A stretch of DNA of 38,807 bases from Clostridiales bacterium (GTDB lineage: Bacteria > Bacillota > Clostridia > Lachnospirales > Lachnospiraceae). The notes under the pieces are model-generated. The model saw only the letters and a list, made by a program, of their open reading frames with translations, was not told the origin of the DNA and did no database searches. A program made the position numbers and the translations under genes. This document shows, piece after piece, positions 19,117 to 29,493 of this stretch. The stretch's first letter is position 1. The number at the start of each line of letters is the position of its first letter. Where the stretch lies: positions 1-38,807 of the forward strand of contig JAAYPX010000112.1 in NCBI GenBank assembly GCA_012519565.1, given 5' to 3'.

Positions 19117-20124
19117 CTAACTTTCTATTTTTCTAACAGAATCTTTAATCAACAATTCTGTCTTTAATCTATATCTAATTGGAAAATTTGTCATATCTCC
19201 TTGGAGTCTTTTGAGCAATAAATTAGCGGCGGTCTCACCTATTGCTTTCATAGGCTGAACGACAATAGATAAAGGCGGCTTAATAATTCTAGCCAGTTGA
19301 AGATTATCATAACCAATGATTGATAGTTGATTAGGTATATTTACGTTATATTCATTTATTGCCATTATAGCACCTAAGGTCATTTCATAATTGGTTATAT
19401 ATACTGCTGTTGGGGGTTCCTCCATCTTGATAAGCTCTATTAAAAGCTTATAACCACTATCAATTTCAAAGTCACCATGCTTGATCAAATCCTCATCCAC
19501 TTTGATAGAATAATCTCTATGAACTCTGTAATATCCTTCAAGCCTCTCCTTGGCTGTAAAGACCTCCCGAGGGCCATTGATAATACCTATTCTTTTATGC
19601 CCCTTTGTTATAAACTCTTCTACTGCACCATAGGAACTGTTCATATTGTCTACCAGTACCACATCACAATCCACGCCATCTAAAGCTCTATCTATAAGTA
19701 CCACTTTAATACCCTTATCTATGGCTTCCTGAATGATGGCCCCATCTTTTCCGTGGGGCATTATAATTAAGCCATCTACCATCTTGCTTACCAGAAATTT
19801 AAGTTTTTCTTCTTCTAAAGGGAAGTCCTCTTTGTAATCACAGATCATGGTACTATAGCCATGTTGTAATAAAATATCCTCAATATTTGATACTATACTG
19901 GTGCAAAATATCTTCTCCAGCTTAGGGATTAAAATTCCTATGGTATTGCTCTTATTGGTCTTTAAGCCCCTTGCCATAGTATTAACTTGATAATTAAGCT
20001 CCTTGATCGCCTCATCTATAAGGATTTTATTCTTTTCTAGAACATTTCCACCATTGATATACTTAGATATAGTTGCAATAGAGAGCCCAGTATACTTAGC
20101 TATATCTTTAATTGTTGCTGCCAT
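19117..20124 (-). CDS. LacI-family transcriptional regulator
   Basis: MAATIKDIAKYTGLSIATISKYINGGNVLEKNKILIDEAIKELNYQVNTMARGL. Confidence 0.95.
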   Translation of the reverse strand: MAATIKDIAKYTGLSIATISKYINGGNVLEKNKILIDEAIKELNYQVNTMARGLKTNKSNTIGILIPKLEKIFCTSIVSNIEDILLQHGYSTMICDYKEDFPLEEEKLKFLVSKMVDGLIIMPHGKDGAIIQEAIDKGIKVVLIDRALDGVDCDVVLVDNMNSSYGAVEEFITKGHKRIGIINGPREVFTAKERLEGYYRVHRDYSIKVDEDLIKHGDFEIDSGYKLLIELIKMEEPPTAVYITNYEMTLGAIMAINEYNVNIPNQLSIIGYDNLQLARIIKPPLSIVVQPMKAIGETAANLLLKRLQGDMTNFPIRYRLKTELLIKDSVRKIES

Positions 20125-20139
20125 TTAATGCACCCCTAT

Positions 20140-20157
20140 CGCTAAACGTTTCACTAT
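20140..20157. promoter_or_regulatory. LacI operator, site 3 (autoregulatory)
   Basis: CGCTAAACGTTTCACTAT, 16 bp upstream of the lacI-type start. Confidence 0.75.
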
Positions 20158-20284
20158 GCATATAATATATCTATTATCCTATAATGTCAATAATTTATAA
20201 AACATTATATGGTATCTAATATATTACAATACTACTTAAAATTTCCTAAGACCATTTTGTCCCATACTTAAATATTTTTATCAA

Positions 20285-22357
20285 TTATTTTTTATAATAC
20301 TTTGATACTTCATCAAAATTCCTAGTTAATCTAATTTGATTATTCAGGGCTTTTACAGCCTCTACCCTACGCCCTACAAAACCCTCTAATTTATGCATAT
20401 ATTCCTCAGTTGTAATCTCCCCATTGGCTACATAGGTCAACCCCTTCTCCCAACTGGCAGTTAGTTCTGCATTGAGCAAAGAACTAATAGAAGCATTTAC
20501 CACCTCGTATACAATCTCACCTAAAAGGGTGGGTGTTATAATTTGGGTTTTCTTGTTTAAAGCAAGATATGTTATCTTAACCAGTTTATTAAGAATTTCG
20601 GCTCTGGTAGCACTGGTTCCTATACCGCTACCTTTAATCTGGGCCCTCAGTTCTTCATCTTCAATAAGCTGACCTGCATTTTCCATGGCCAGAATTAAGG
20701 TACCTGAAGTATATCTCTTAGGAGGTGAGGTCTCGCCCTCTTTAATGTTAATCCCGTCTACTGGTAATTTCATTCCCTTTTTAAGGTTAAGTATCTTTTC
20801 CATCAGTAGTTGATCAGAAGCCTCTTCTTCTGAGCCATCTCCATCCTCAGAACTGTTCCTAGACTGCTTGCTGTTTGTATTACCAACCACCTTCAAATAT
20901 CCTTCCTTGGCTAGTACCCTCATGGTCGTAAAGAAATATTCACCACTGATTTTGGAGATGATGCTAACTTTACGATATTCTGCTGCTGGATAAAAAATTG
21001 ACAGAAAACGCTTTACAATAGTTTCATATATTCTGATTGCCACAGAAGATAAGGAACTTAAATTGTTCAATCCCTGCCCTGTAGGTATAATGGCATAGTG
21101 GTCTGTTATTTGACTGTCATTGACATATCTGGTTTTTGCAATATTTTTATAAGATCCCATTGCTAAAACCTCATCAACGAAATCTTTTACACCTGCTAAT
21201 CCCTGAAGTCCCTTTATATTTTTATAGATTTCTTTAGCCACTGCTGTAGATAAGACCCTGGCATCAGTTCTTGGATAGGTAACTAATTTTTTTTCATATA
21301 ATTCTTGAACTATTTTTAGGGTTTCATCAGGGCTAATCTTAAATAATCTGGAACAATCATTCTGCAGTTCAGCCAAGTTATATAATAAAGGAGGATTTTT
21401 ATTCTCTTTTTTCTTTTCAATCTTGTCAATAATTGCCTGTAACTGCTTCTCTGCCGCAGTTTCATTAGTAGCCTCCCAGGTACCATCTTCCTTATATCTA
21501 GGTAATTCCCCCGCCAGCTCTGATATTAACTTCTTAGCAGCATCATATTCAGAAAATCCATTTTCCTTATATAACTTAGGAGAATTAAAGTACCGTGATC
21601 CTTCTACTGCTTTAAACTCACCAGTTATCTTACCATCCTGTCCTAGAGTGAAGCCAGCTATAACTCGGTAAAAGGGTGTCTTGGCAAAATTACGGATTTC
21701 TCTCTCCCTTCTTACCACCATGCCTAGAACACAGGTCATTACCCTTCCTACAGATATGGCAGACCACTTCTCACTCTTTAGATACCTTTGCACTTCATTA
21801 CCGTATTTCAAAGTAAGAATACGGGAGAAATTAATACCCATTAGATAATCTTCCTTGGCTCTTAGATAGGCTGCATTGGCCAGATTATCATAGGCTGATA
21901 GGGGTTTTGCCTCTTTTATTCCCCTTAGGATTTCATCCTCAGTCTGGGAGTCTATCCATACCCGTTTTTTAACCTTGCTATCTGGTACCTGTGCTATCTG
22001 ATCCACCAAGCGATAAATGTATTCCCCTTCCCGTCCTGAGTCAGTACAGACATAGATGGTACTTATATCTGGACGATTAAGTAATTCCTTAACAATCTCA
22101 AATTGTTTTTTAACATTGGGAATCACTTCATATCGATATTCTTTAGGCAGAAATGGCAATGTCTCCATACTCCACTTCTTCAGGGCTGGGTCATATGCAT
22201 CAGGATAACTCATGGTTACCAAATGCCCAACACACCAAGTAATGATCACCTTATCGGCTTCTATATAACCATTGCGTTTCTTAACATTTATCCTCAGTGC
22301 CTTGGCCAATTCTATCGCTACACTGGGTTTTTCTGCAATAAATAAGCTTTTAGACAT
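20285..22357 (-). CDS. topB: DNA topoisomerase III
   Basis: MSKSLFIAEKPSVAIELAKAL; TDSGREGEYIYRLV; LVTYPRTDARVLS active-site region. Confidence 0.9.
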   Translation of the reverse strand: MSKSLFIAEKPSVAIELAKALRINVKKRNGYIEADKVIITWCVGHLVTMSYPDAYDPALKKWSMETLPFLPKEYRYEVIPNVKKQFEIVKELLNRPDISTIYVCTDSGREGEYIYRLVDQIAQVPDSKVKKRVWIDSQTEDEILRGIKEAKPLSAYDNLANAAYLRAKEDYLMGINFSRILTLKYGNEVQRYLKSEKWSAISVGRVMTCVLGMVVRREREIRNFAKTPFYRVIAGFTLGQDGKITGEFKAVEGSRYFNSPKLYKENGFSEYDAAKKLISELAGELPRYKEDGTWEATNETAAEKQLQAIIDKIEKKKENKNPPLLYNLAELQNDCSRLFKISPDETLKIVQELYEKKLVTYPRTDARVLSTAVAKEIYKNIKGLQGLAGVKDFVDEVLAMGSYKNIAKTRYVNDSQITDHYAIIPTGQGLNNLSSLSSVAIRIYETIVKRFLSIFYPAAEYRKVSIISKISGEYFFTTMRVLAKEGYLKVVGNTNSKQSRNSSEDGDGSEEEASDQLLMEKILNLKKGMKLPVDGINIKEGETSPPKRYTSGTLILAMENAGQLIEDEELRAQIKGSGIGTSATRAEILNKLVKITYLALNKKTQIITPTLLGEIVYEVVNASISSLLNAELTASWEKGLTYVANGEITTEEYMHKLEGFVGRRVEAVKALNNQIRLTRNFDEVSKYYKK

Positions 22358-22581
22358 TATGTACCAACTTTCTTGTATTTCCGTAAATATATACTATTTA
22401 TCTATAAGATAATGATTAACTGATATTTTTACATTACTAGTATACCTCAAAATCAGAGATAGAACAAATAAATTCCTAGTCGTAAAAAGATTAGTTAATT
22501 TTTATTGAATATTATCTAACTATGGATTACAATATATGTAGTATTGAAAACTACGTGAAAAGTATCTAGAGGAGGAGCACT

Positions 22582-23475
22582 ATGAATAATATACAAATAT
22601 TTAGTGATTCATCTTGTGATTTACCAAAATGTTTAATTCAAAAACATAATATTGAACTTATTCCCTTCTACGTAAGCTTTAATCATGAAACTTACTATAA
22701 AGAAGATATAGAAATAAGCAACGAAGAGTTCTATCACAAGTTAAATGCAAAAAAAATATTTGCCAAGACCTCACTTCCCTCTGTCCAAGATTACATCAAT
22801 GGTTTTAGACCTGCCCTTAGGGAAGGAAAAGACATTATCTGCCTTTGCCTAACCCATAAATTCAGTGGCTCCTACCAATCTGCATGTAATGCAAAACATA
22901 TATTAGAAGAACAATTTCCCGATAGAACTATTGTCGTAATAGATAGTATACAGGCTACAGGTGGCCAAGGATTATTATTATTACAAATGGCCTATATGAA
23001 AGAAGCTGGCCTATCCATAGAAGAAATTAAAACTAAACTTAATAACATAAAAAACACAGGCCGTATTATGTTTACATTAGATACATTAGAGTATCTAATG
23101 AAAGGAAAAAGAGTCGGTAAAGTTATTGCTTTAGCCAGCAACATTCTGGATCTTAAACCATTAATACAATTAAAAGATGCAGAGCTTATACCTTATTCCA
23201 ATGTTCGGGGGCGCAGGAAATCGTTAAGCAAAATTCTTAATATGGTCTCAGAATATTTTAGAGAGACCAATGAAAAATACGAAGACTATGACTTTTGTAT
23301 CGTCAATGCAACTACTAAGGAGGATGCTGTTTTTCTCCAAAATGAATTGGAGCAATTGATTTCTCGGAAAATAACTTACCCAATCTTCCAGATTGGAGTC
23401 ACCATCGGAACATATACAGGCCCTGGAGCAATTGGTATAAGTTTTGTGAAAAAATATAACAAAGCATTGGTTTAA
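22582..23475 (+). CDS. DegV family protein
   Basis: IFSDSSCDLPKCLIQKHNIELIPFYVSF; FSGSYQSACNA; DSIQATGGQGLLL; strong GAGGAGG RBS. Confidence 0.9.
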   Translation: MNNIQIFSDSSCDLPKCLIQKHNIELIPFYVSFNHETYYKEDIEISNEEFYHKLNAKKIFAKTSLPSVQDYINGFRPALREGKDIICLCLTHKFSGSYQSACNAKHILEEQFPDRTIVVIDSIQATGGQGLLLLQMAYMKEAGLSIEEIKTKLNNIKNTGRIMFTLDTLEYLMKGKRVGKVIALASNILDLKPLIQLKDAELIPYSNVRGRRKSLSKILNMVSEYFRETNEKYEDYDFCIVNATTKEDAVFLQNELEQLISRKITYPIFQIGVTIGTYTGPGAIGISFVKKYNKALV

Positions 23476-23528
23476 TGGTTGACTATAATAACATATAATT
23501 ATGATATAAAAAGAAAGGAAGGTATGAT

Positions 23529-23699
23529 ATGTCAAAATCTGATTGCTGTTCAACTGATAACAAGGGTACAAATGTAACAGTTCAAATTGATGTTACAAAA
23601 ATAGTTAAATATGTATGTGTTTCAGCTGTATTAATTGTTGGAATAATTTTTGGTACTAGATGTTATAAGAACTTAATCATTGATAACAAGGATGCTTAG
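23529..23699 (+). CDS. Small single-TM protein, 56 aa (MSKSDCCSTDNKGTNVTVQIDVTKIVKYVCVSAVLIVGIIFGTRCYKNLIIDNKDA)
   Basis: Hand translation, below the ORF-track cutoff; RBS AAAGGAAGG; terminator downstream. Confidence 0.65.
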   Translation: MSKSDCCSTDNKGTNVTVQIDVTKIVKYVCVSAVLIVGIIFGTRCYKNLIIDNKDA

Positions 23700-23785
23700 A
23701 TAAAAGAAATCACATAAACTTAAAATTAATGCTAGATTAAGCATATGCTAAAGAAACATTATAGTCTTAGCATAATCTTCATAAG

Positions 23786-23829
23786 AAAACAGGTGTTGAT
23801 CATGTAATTAAAGCCTCAACACCTGTTTT
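23786..23829 (+). terminator. Rho-independent terminator
   Basis: AAAACAGGTGTTGA...TCAACACCTGTTTTT, 14-bp perfect stem. Confidence 0.85.
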
Positions 23830-23831
23830 TA

Positions 23832-23903
23832 TGTCTTTACGTCTTTATGTCTTTATATCTTTATATCTTTATATTTTTATATCATTATATTTTTATATTT
23901 TTA
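23832..23903. repeat. Degenerate 8-bp tandem repeat, 9 units
   Basis: TGTCTTTA CGTCTTTA TGTCTTTA TATCTTTA TATCTTTA TATTTTTA TATCATTA TATTTTTA TATTTTTA. Confidence 0.85.
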
Positions 23904-23967
23904 GCTGTTACAAACTTATAAATTTAAATTCATCATATAAATAATACTTAGATGCCTTGTTAATATT

Positions 23968-25206
23968 CTAGTATAATGGATATTTATCGGTCAGTGTCTT
24001 AACCATGGCCATAGCCTTCTCTTTATTACCTTCGGCATTCTTAATTAATAAATGTATTGCTTCCGCAATAACATCCATGTCCTCTACTTTCATACCTCTT
24101 GTGGTGATAGCCGCTGTTCCTAAGCGAATGCCACTGGTTACAAAAGGTGAGGCAGGATCATTGGGAACTGTATTCTTATTACAAGTTATATTGGCAGCCT
24201 CTAATAATTTCTCAGCATCCTTACCTGTAACACCCATATTCTGAAGGTCAACTAGCATTAAGTGATTATCTGTTCCACCAGATACCAGATTGAAACCTCT
24301 TTTAATTAATCCCTCTGCTAGAGCCTGAGCATTATCTACAACGTTCTTAGCATAATCCTTAAAGCCTGGTTCTAAAGCTTCTTTAAAACATACCGCCTTG
24401 GCTGCAATCACATGCATCAAAGGTCCACCTTGGATACCAGGGAAAACAGCTTTATTTAATTTATACTCATTGGCGAACTCTTCGCTGGAAAGTATCATTC
24501 CGCCCCTTGGCCCTCTTAAGGTTTTGTGGGTAGTGGTTGTAGTTACATGGGCGTAAGGTATTGGGCTCTAATGGTAGCCTGCTGCCACAAGGCCTGCTAT
24601 ATGAGCCATATCAACCATTAAAAATGCCCCTACTTCATCAGCTATCTCCCTAAAAATCTTAAAGTCAATCTTTCTAGCATAGGCACTGGCACCGGCAATG
24701 ATCATTTTGGGTTTACTTTCTTTAGCTATTCTTCTTACTTCATCGTAATCAATATAACCTTCATCATCTACACCATAGGGTACGATATTATAATAACTTC
24801 CTGACATATTTACAGGGCTACCATGGGTCAGATGCCCACCATGGGCTAAATTCATTCCCATAACTGTGTCCCCTGGCTTTAACAAGGCAAAAAATACAGC
24901 CATGTTTGCTTGAGCCCCTGAATGGGGTTGAACATTGGCATAGGTACACCCAAATAACTTCTTCGCTCTTTCAATAGCAAGGTTTTCTACAACATCTACA
25001 TGCTCGCATCCGCCATAATATCTTCTCCCTGGGTAACCTTCAGCATATTTATTGGTCAACTGGCTTCCCATAGCTGCCATAACTGCTTTACTAACAAAAT
25101 TCTCAGAAGCAATAAGCTCTATATGATCATTTTGTCTGTCTACCTCTAAAGATATAGCTTTCGCTATTTCTGGATCATATAACTCTACATCTTCAAATGA
25201 GTACAT
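23968..25206 (-). pseudogene. glyA: Serine hydroxymethyltransferase gene interrupted by one in-frame TAG (24568-24570)
   Basis: The two ORFs are in the same frame: ...[11 protein letters not shown]-[TAG][30 protein letters not shown]...; summed length is 412 residues including the amber position. Confidence 0.9.
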
Positions 25207-25386
25207 TCTATAACATCCTTTCCAGCTTTTGTTTTTTATATATTATTACCGAACATAAAGCTTCAATACTTATTAAACTTGCTTGCTATTTTACTACAAT
25301 TTTATTATATCATGGGGTTAATAATTATGAAAGTTAGAATATAAATATTCACTGACCTTATTTATACTGATTACTAATCCATATAA

Positions 25387-25896
25387 TTAATTCTGTTTAT
25401 AATTGCTACTGGTATACTCAGGTCCAAATCCCATAGGTAATAATTCTTCTAGTAAATATACAGTATAATCTTCTTCCGATTTAGCTAATATAACTAAAAA
25501 CCCTCTAGGATCCACAAATTCCCTTATGACCTGACGGCATACCCCGCAAGGCGGACAATAATTCTGTAGATTACCCAAGCTTCCTCCAACAACAGCTATG
25601 GCAACAAAATTTCTTTCCCCTTCACTGATTGCTTTATAAAATGCTGTTCGTTCAGCACAATTTGTTGGAGTATAGGCAGCATTTTCAATATTACATCCAG
25701 TATAAATCTTCTGGTCTTTTGTAAGTAGTGCAGCACCTACAGTGAACTTGGAATAAGGGGCATATGAAAACTTCATACTTTCTATAGCTTCTCTTATAAG
25801 GTTTTTCACCACTGATCTACTTACAATTTCATCTTTACTAACTATTTCTCCCTTTACCTGAGTTACTAAGCTATTATTCTTGTATTCCTTCTTCAT
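25387..25896 (-). CDS. cdd: Cytidine deaminase
   Basis: YAPYSKFTVGAALL, GCNIENAAYTPTNCAERTAF, CPPCGVCRQVI zinc motif. Confidence 0.95.
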   Translation of the reverse strand: MKKEYKNNSLVTQVKGEIVSKDEIVSRSVVKNLIREAIESMKFSYAPYSKFTVGAALLTKDQKIYTGCNIENAAYTPTNCAERTAFYKAISEGERNFVAIAVVGGSLGNLQNYCPPCGVCRQVIREFVDPRGFLVILAKSEEDYTVYLLEELLPMGFGPEYTSSNYKQN

Positions 25897-25937
25897 AAAC
25901 TACCTCCCCAAAGTAGACCTTAAACTTATATCTCTGA

Positions 25938-25989
25938 AAATGTTCTTAAATATCCTTAGTAGCAAATGTTCTTAAATATCTTTAGTAGC
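25938..25989. repeat. Tandem duplication of a 26-bp unit (25/26 identical) at the deoC stop codon
   Basis: AAATGTTCTTAAATATCCTTAGTAGC followed by AAATGTTCTTAAATATCTTTAGTAGC. Confidence 0.9.
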
Positions 25990-26677
25990 CTTGGGCCTGC
26001 TGATTCTTTGCCAACTTTACAATCTGGCTGGTTCCAAGTCTAGATGCACCCAGCTTTATAAACTTAGCTGCATCATCCATGGAGGAAATTCCACCAGCTG
26101 CTTTAATTTTCACCTTTTTATCCACATATTTTGCAAATAACTCCACATCTGCAAATGTGGCTCCACCGTTAGAAAAACCAGTAGAGGTTTTGATATAATC
26201 AGCTGTTGACTCAGATACAATCTGGCACATTTTAATTTTCTCTTCCTCTGTTAGTAGGCATGTCTCAATTATAACTTTAAGGATTCGCTCTTTGCAAACT
26301 TCCTTTATCTGCTTTATTTCATCTAGAATTAAATCATATTTTTTATCCTTAAGATGGCCTATATTAATTACCATATCTATCTCATCTGCCCCATTGGCTA
26401 TAGCATCTTTGGTCTCAAAAACTTTAGCTGCGCTTGTGTTATATCCGTTAGGAAATCCAATTACAGTACATACCGCCATCTTATCTTTTACATAGTCCTT
26501 TGCCTCTTTTACATAAGAAGGGGGTATACATATTGAGGCCGTTCCATAGGTTATGGCATCATCACATATCTGTTTAATCTCCTCCCAGGTTGCTGACTGG
26601 GATAGGAGGGTATGGTCAACTTTTTTAAAGATTAAATCTATATCCATAGTAACTCCATTTCTAAGCAAATTTTCCAC
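25982..26677 (-). CDS. deoC: Deoxyribose-phosphate aldolase
   Basis: [62 protein letters not shown]. Confidence 0.95.
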   Translation of the reverse strand: MENLLRNGVTMDIDLIFKKVDHTLLSQSATWEEIKQICDDAITYGTASICIPPSYVKEAKDYVKDKMAVCTVIGFPNGYNTSAAKVFETKDAIANGADEIDMVINIGHLKDKKYDLILDEIKQIKEVCKERILKVIIETCLLTEEEKIKMCQIVSESTADYIKTSTGFSNGGATFADVELFAKYVDKKVKIKAAGGISSMDDAAKFIKLGASRLGTSQIVKLAKNQQAQGY

Positions 26678-26712
26678 GTTTTTGCCATTATTAATATAAC
26701 AATGAAATCTGT

Positions 26713-27423
26713 TTATGCAATCTCCAGAGCAATCTCCATCATCTCATTAAAGGTTGTTTGCCTATCTGCTGCTGATAAGGCTTCTCCAGTAAATACATGG
26801 TCAGATATCGTTAATATACAAAGAGCCTTTTTGCCAGCCCTAGCAGCATTCATATATAAAGCTGCTGCTTCCATCTCTACGGCCAGAACATTCATCTTCT
26901 TCCATAAGAAATTGGCTTCCTTGTTATCATCATAAAATGTGTCTGATGAGAGAATATTGCCCACAACAGTTTTATAATTTAATTTTTCTGCTGCTTCTAC
27001 GGCTTTTCTTAATAATCCAAAATCAGCAATAGGGGCATATATTCCTGGCAACTTATACTGAGCTGCATAATTGGAGTTGGTTGATGCCCCCATACCAATT
27101 ACAATATCCCTTAGTTTAATATCATCGGTAATTCCACCAGCTGAACCCACCCGTATGATATTATCAACATCATAAAAATTAAATAACTCATAGGAATATA
27201 TACCCATGGATGGCATTCCCATTCCTCCACCCATTACAGATACTTTCTTTCCTTTATAGGTGCCAGTAAATCCCAGCATATTTCTAACCTGATTAAAACA
27301 TATCACATCTTCAAGGTAAGTCTCAGCAATATATTTAGCTCTTAGAGGGTCTCCAGGCATAAGAACTGTCTTAGCTATCTGTCCCTCGGCCGCTTGATTA
27401 TGGGGAGTTGGTATAACACTCAT
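26713..27423 (-). CDS. deoD: Purine-nucleoside phosphorylase, DeoD type
   Basis: [55 protein letters not shown]. Confidence 0.95.
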   Translation of the reverse strand: MSVIPTPHNQAAEGQIAKTVLMPGDPLRAKYIAETYLEDVICFNQVRNMLGFTGTYKGKKVSVMGGGMGMPSMGIYSYELFNFYDVDNIIRVGSAGGITDDIKLRDIVIGMGASTNSNYAAQYKLPGIYAPIADFGLLRKAVEAAEKLNYKTVVGNILSSDTFYDDNKEANFLWKKMNVLAVEMEAAALYMNAARAGKKALCILTISDHVFTGEALSAADRQTTFNEMMEIALEIA

Positions 27424-27496
27424 AATATTACCTCCTTTAGTAAGTTAAAGTGTATTCATATTTTAGCATGGTTACAAAGGTTTTTCCAGTAAAATG

Positions 27497-27529
27497 GGCT
27501 AATATAGTACTTTAAGCACTATATTAGCC
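27497..27529 (-). terminator. Hairpin at the 3' end of the hypothetical gene
   Basis: GGCTAATATAGT (27497-27508) / ACTATATTAGCC (27518-27529). Confidence 0.6.
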
Positions 27530-27993
27530 TAATAATAAAGCTGCTCATCTATAAGACCAGTATAGCTATTGACCCTATACCAACCATAGGTTACAGTATG
27601 GCCAATTCCCTCTTCTAAATCATCTAAAACGAATTCATATAAATGATATAGGTAATGAATTTGGTCTTCTTCCAAACCTTCATAAACTAAATAATAGTCT
27701 CCTATTGGAAGTTTGTAATAATATTCTTCCCCAGTCTGGCCATAATAAACTTTTTCAAAATTGTCAGCATATATAGACTTTACTTTATCCAGCAACTCCA
27801 TGGGAGATGTTGGGATATCTTTTGCAGTCTTTGGTACATCATCAACTTCATTGGTAAAATAAAAAGCGTCTAAGTACTTATCTAGATTATGTATTCTGTT
27901 ATGCGTAATCACTGGTTTTAAAGTGATATCAACATTATATAATCTAGGGATAAAGTACAACAATAATGTAAACCATACTGCTATGCTTTTCAT
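27529..27993 (-). CDS. Uncharacterised protein, 154 aa, hydrophobic N-terminus
   Basis: ORF track; MKSIAVWFTLLLYFIPRL could be a signal or anchor segment. Confidence 0.65.
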   Translation of the reverse strand: MKSIAVWFTLLLYFIPRLYNVDITLKPVITHNRIHNLDKYLDAFYFTNEVDDVPKTAKDIPTSPMELLDKVKSIYADNFEKVYYGQTGEEYYYKLPIGDYYLVYEGLEEDQIHYLYHLYEFVLDDLEEGIGHTVTYGWYRVNSYTGLIDEQLYY

Positions 27994-28103
27994 ATCTTAC
28001 CCCATTTCTATAAAGTCAGTCACTTTTAATGCTCTATAAGATACATTATAGCATTACTTGATTTTTTTTCCATATGAATCGTACAAGCTTAATCGACGGT
28101 ATT

Positions 28104-29375
28104 TTATCCCTTCTTATCCGTAGTTTCCCCATGAAGCAAACTAGCCCTTTGAATAGCATCATTGCCAAAACGATTTCTAATCTGATCAATCGCCTTATCT
28201 AACTTCTTTTTCTTTAAATCATTTTGAAAAGAAAATATATCCAGCTGCTTCTCTTCATCCTCAGATATAACTTTACTGGTTTGTATCTCCAACTTTCTAA
28301 TTGGTTCACCTTCCCATAGGTTATCAAACAGCTGACAGACTACATTATAGATATCATTGGTATTATGGGTAGGGCTAAGTAATGTCTTCTGGTGGGTTGT
28401 ACGGCGAAAATTATTGTCTACAATCCCAACTGCTACCACATTTGCCATTTGTCCATCCTTTCGTAATCTAGCACTTACATTTTCAGCTAAGGATAGTAAA
28501 ACAGTTTTTGCCGTAGCTTCATCTTCCACATCAAATGCTATGGTTGTAGAATTACCATACCCCTTATTCTTAACTTCATCATTAGATATAAGGGAGCTGT
28601 CAATGCCGTTGGCAAAATTATATATCATTTCACCATGTTTTTTTAAATGGGATTTTAATATATTTACATCTGTATTAGCTAGTTGTCCAATTGTATATAT
28701 ACCTAAAGTATGAAGCTTATTTACCGTTGCTTTTCCCACAAAAAACAGCTCACCTACAGGTAAGCCCCACATCTTTTCTTTTATCTCACTAGGATATAGG
28801 GTATGGACCCGATTAGGCTTTGTAAAATCTGAAGCCATTTTTGCCAGCAGTTTATTGGTGGAAATACCTATATTAACTGTAAAACCCAGTTCCTTGAAAA
28901 TCCTATCCTTAATAGTATTAGCCGCCTGTAAGGGGGGACCAAACAACTCCTCAGTCCCTGTCATATCACAAAACGCCTCATCTACAGACACCTTTTCAAT
29001 ACAAGGGGAGTATTCCTCCAATATTTTAACAAAAGCTTCCGAGCATTCCTCATATAGCTTATGATTAGGTGGTACTATAGTTAAATTTGGACATTTTTTC
29101 AATGCAGATACAGTTGGTTCTCCAGTACGAATGCCATATTGTTTAGCTGGAAAAGACTTAGCTAGTATAACCCCATGCCTCCTATTGATATCTCCTCCCA
29201 CGGCAGAGGGAATGTCCCTTAAGTCTATCACCTCATCACTGGCAGATAAAGAGGAAGCCTTTTTAAGACGATCTACTGCTTCCCAGCTTAAAAATGCCGA
29301 ATTAACATCAATATGAAATATTACCTTATTCATATTAATAACCACGCCTTTCTTATAACTGGAACTGTGGAACAA
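28104..29375 (-). CDS. dinB: DNA polymerase IV / Y-family polymerase
   Basis: VIFHIDVNSAFLSWEAV, YSPCIEKVSVDEAFCDMTG, NIGISTNKLLAKMAS; likely start at the internal MNKVIFH. Confidence 0.9.
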   Translation of the reverse strand: MFHSSSYKKGVVINMNKVIFHIDVNSAFLSWEAVDRLKKASSLSASDEVIDLRDIPSAVGGDINRRHGVILAKSFPAKQYGIRTGEPTVSALKKCPNLTIVPPNHKLYEECSEAFVKILEEYSPCIEKVSVDEAFCDMTGTEELFGPPLQAANTIKDRIFKELGFTVNIGISTNKLLAKMASDFTKPNRVHTLYPSEIKEKMWGLPVGELFFVGKATVNKLHTLGIYTIGQLANTDVNILKSHLKKHGEMIYNFANGIDSSLISNDEVKNKGYGNSTTIAFDVEDEATAKTVLLSLAENVSARLRKDGQMANVVAVGIVDNNFRRTTHQKTLLSPTHNTNDIYNVVCQLFDNLWEGEPIRKLEIQTSKVISEDEEKQLDIFSFQNDLKKKKLDKAIDQIRNRFGNDAIQRASLLHGETTDKKG

Positions 29376-29493
29376 ACATAATATATTTTCCTATATAATA
29401 AGAAACTGTTATAGCCCTAAGGGGCATATAACAGTTCCACTTATGGCAGCTTATGTTAATATACATATCTGCACTATTCTAAACCCAGTAATT

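Noticed and set aside
23832-23903. CRISPR-like array
   Set aside because: Units are 8 bp, contiguous and without spacers; it is a simple degenerate tandem repeat.
24499-24570. Frameshift, selenocysteine or whole-genome amber reassignment in glyA
   Set aside because: Both halves are in the same frame so it is not a frameshift; the codon is TAG not TGA; several other genes here terminate at TAG, arguing against global reassignment.
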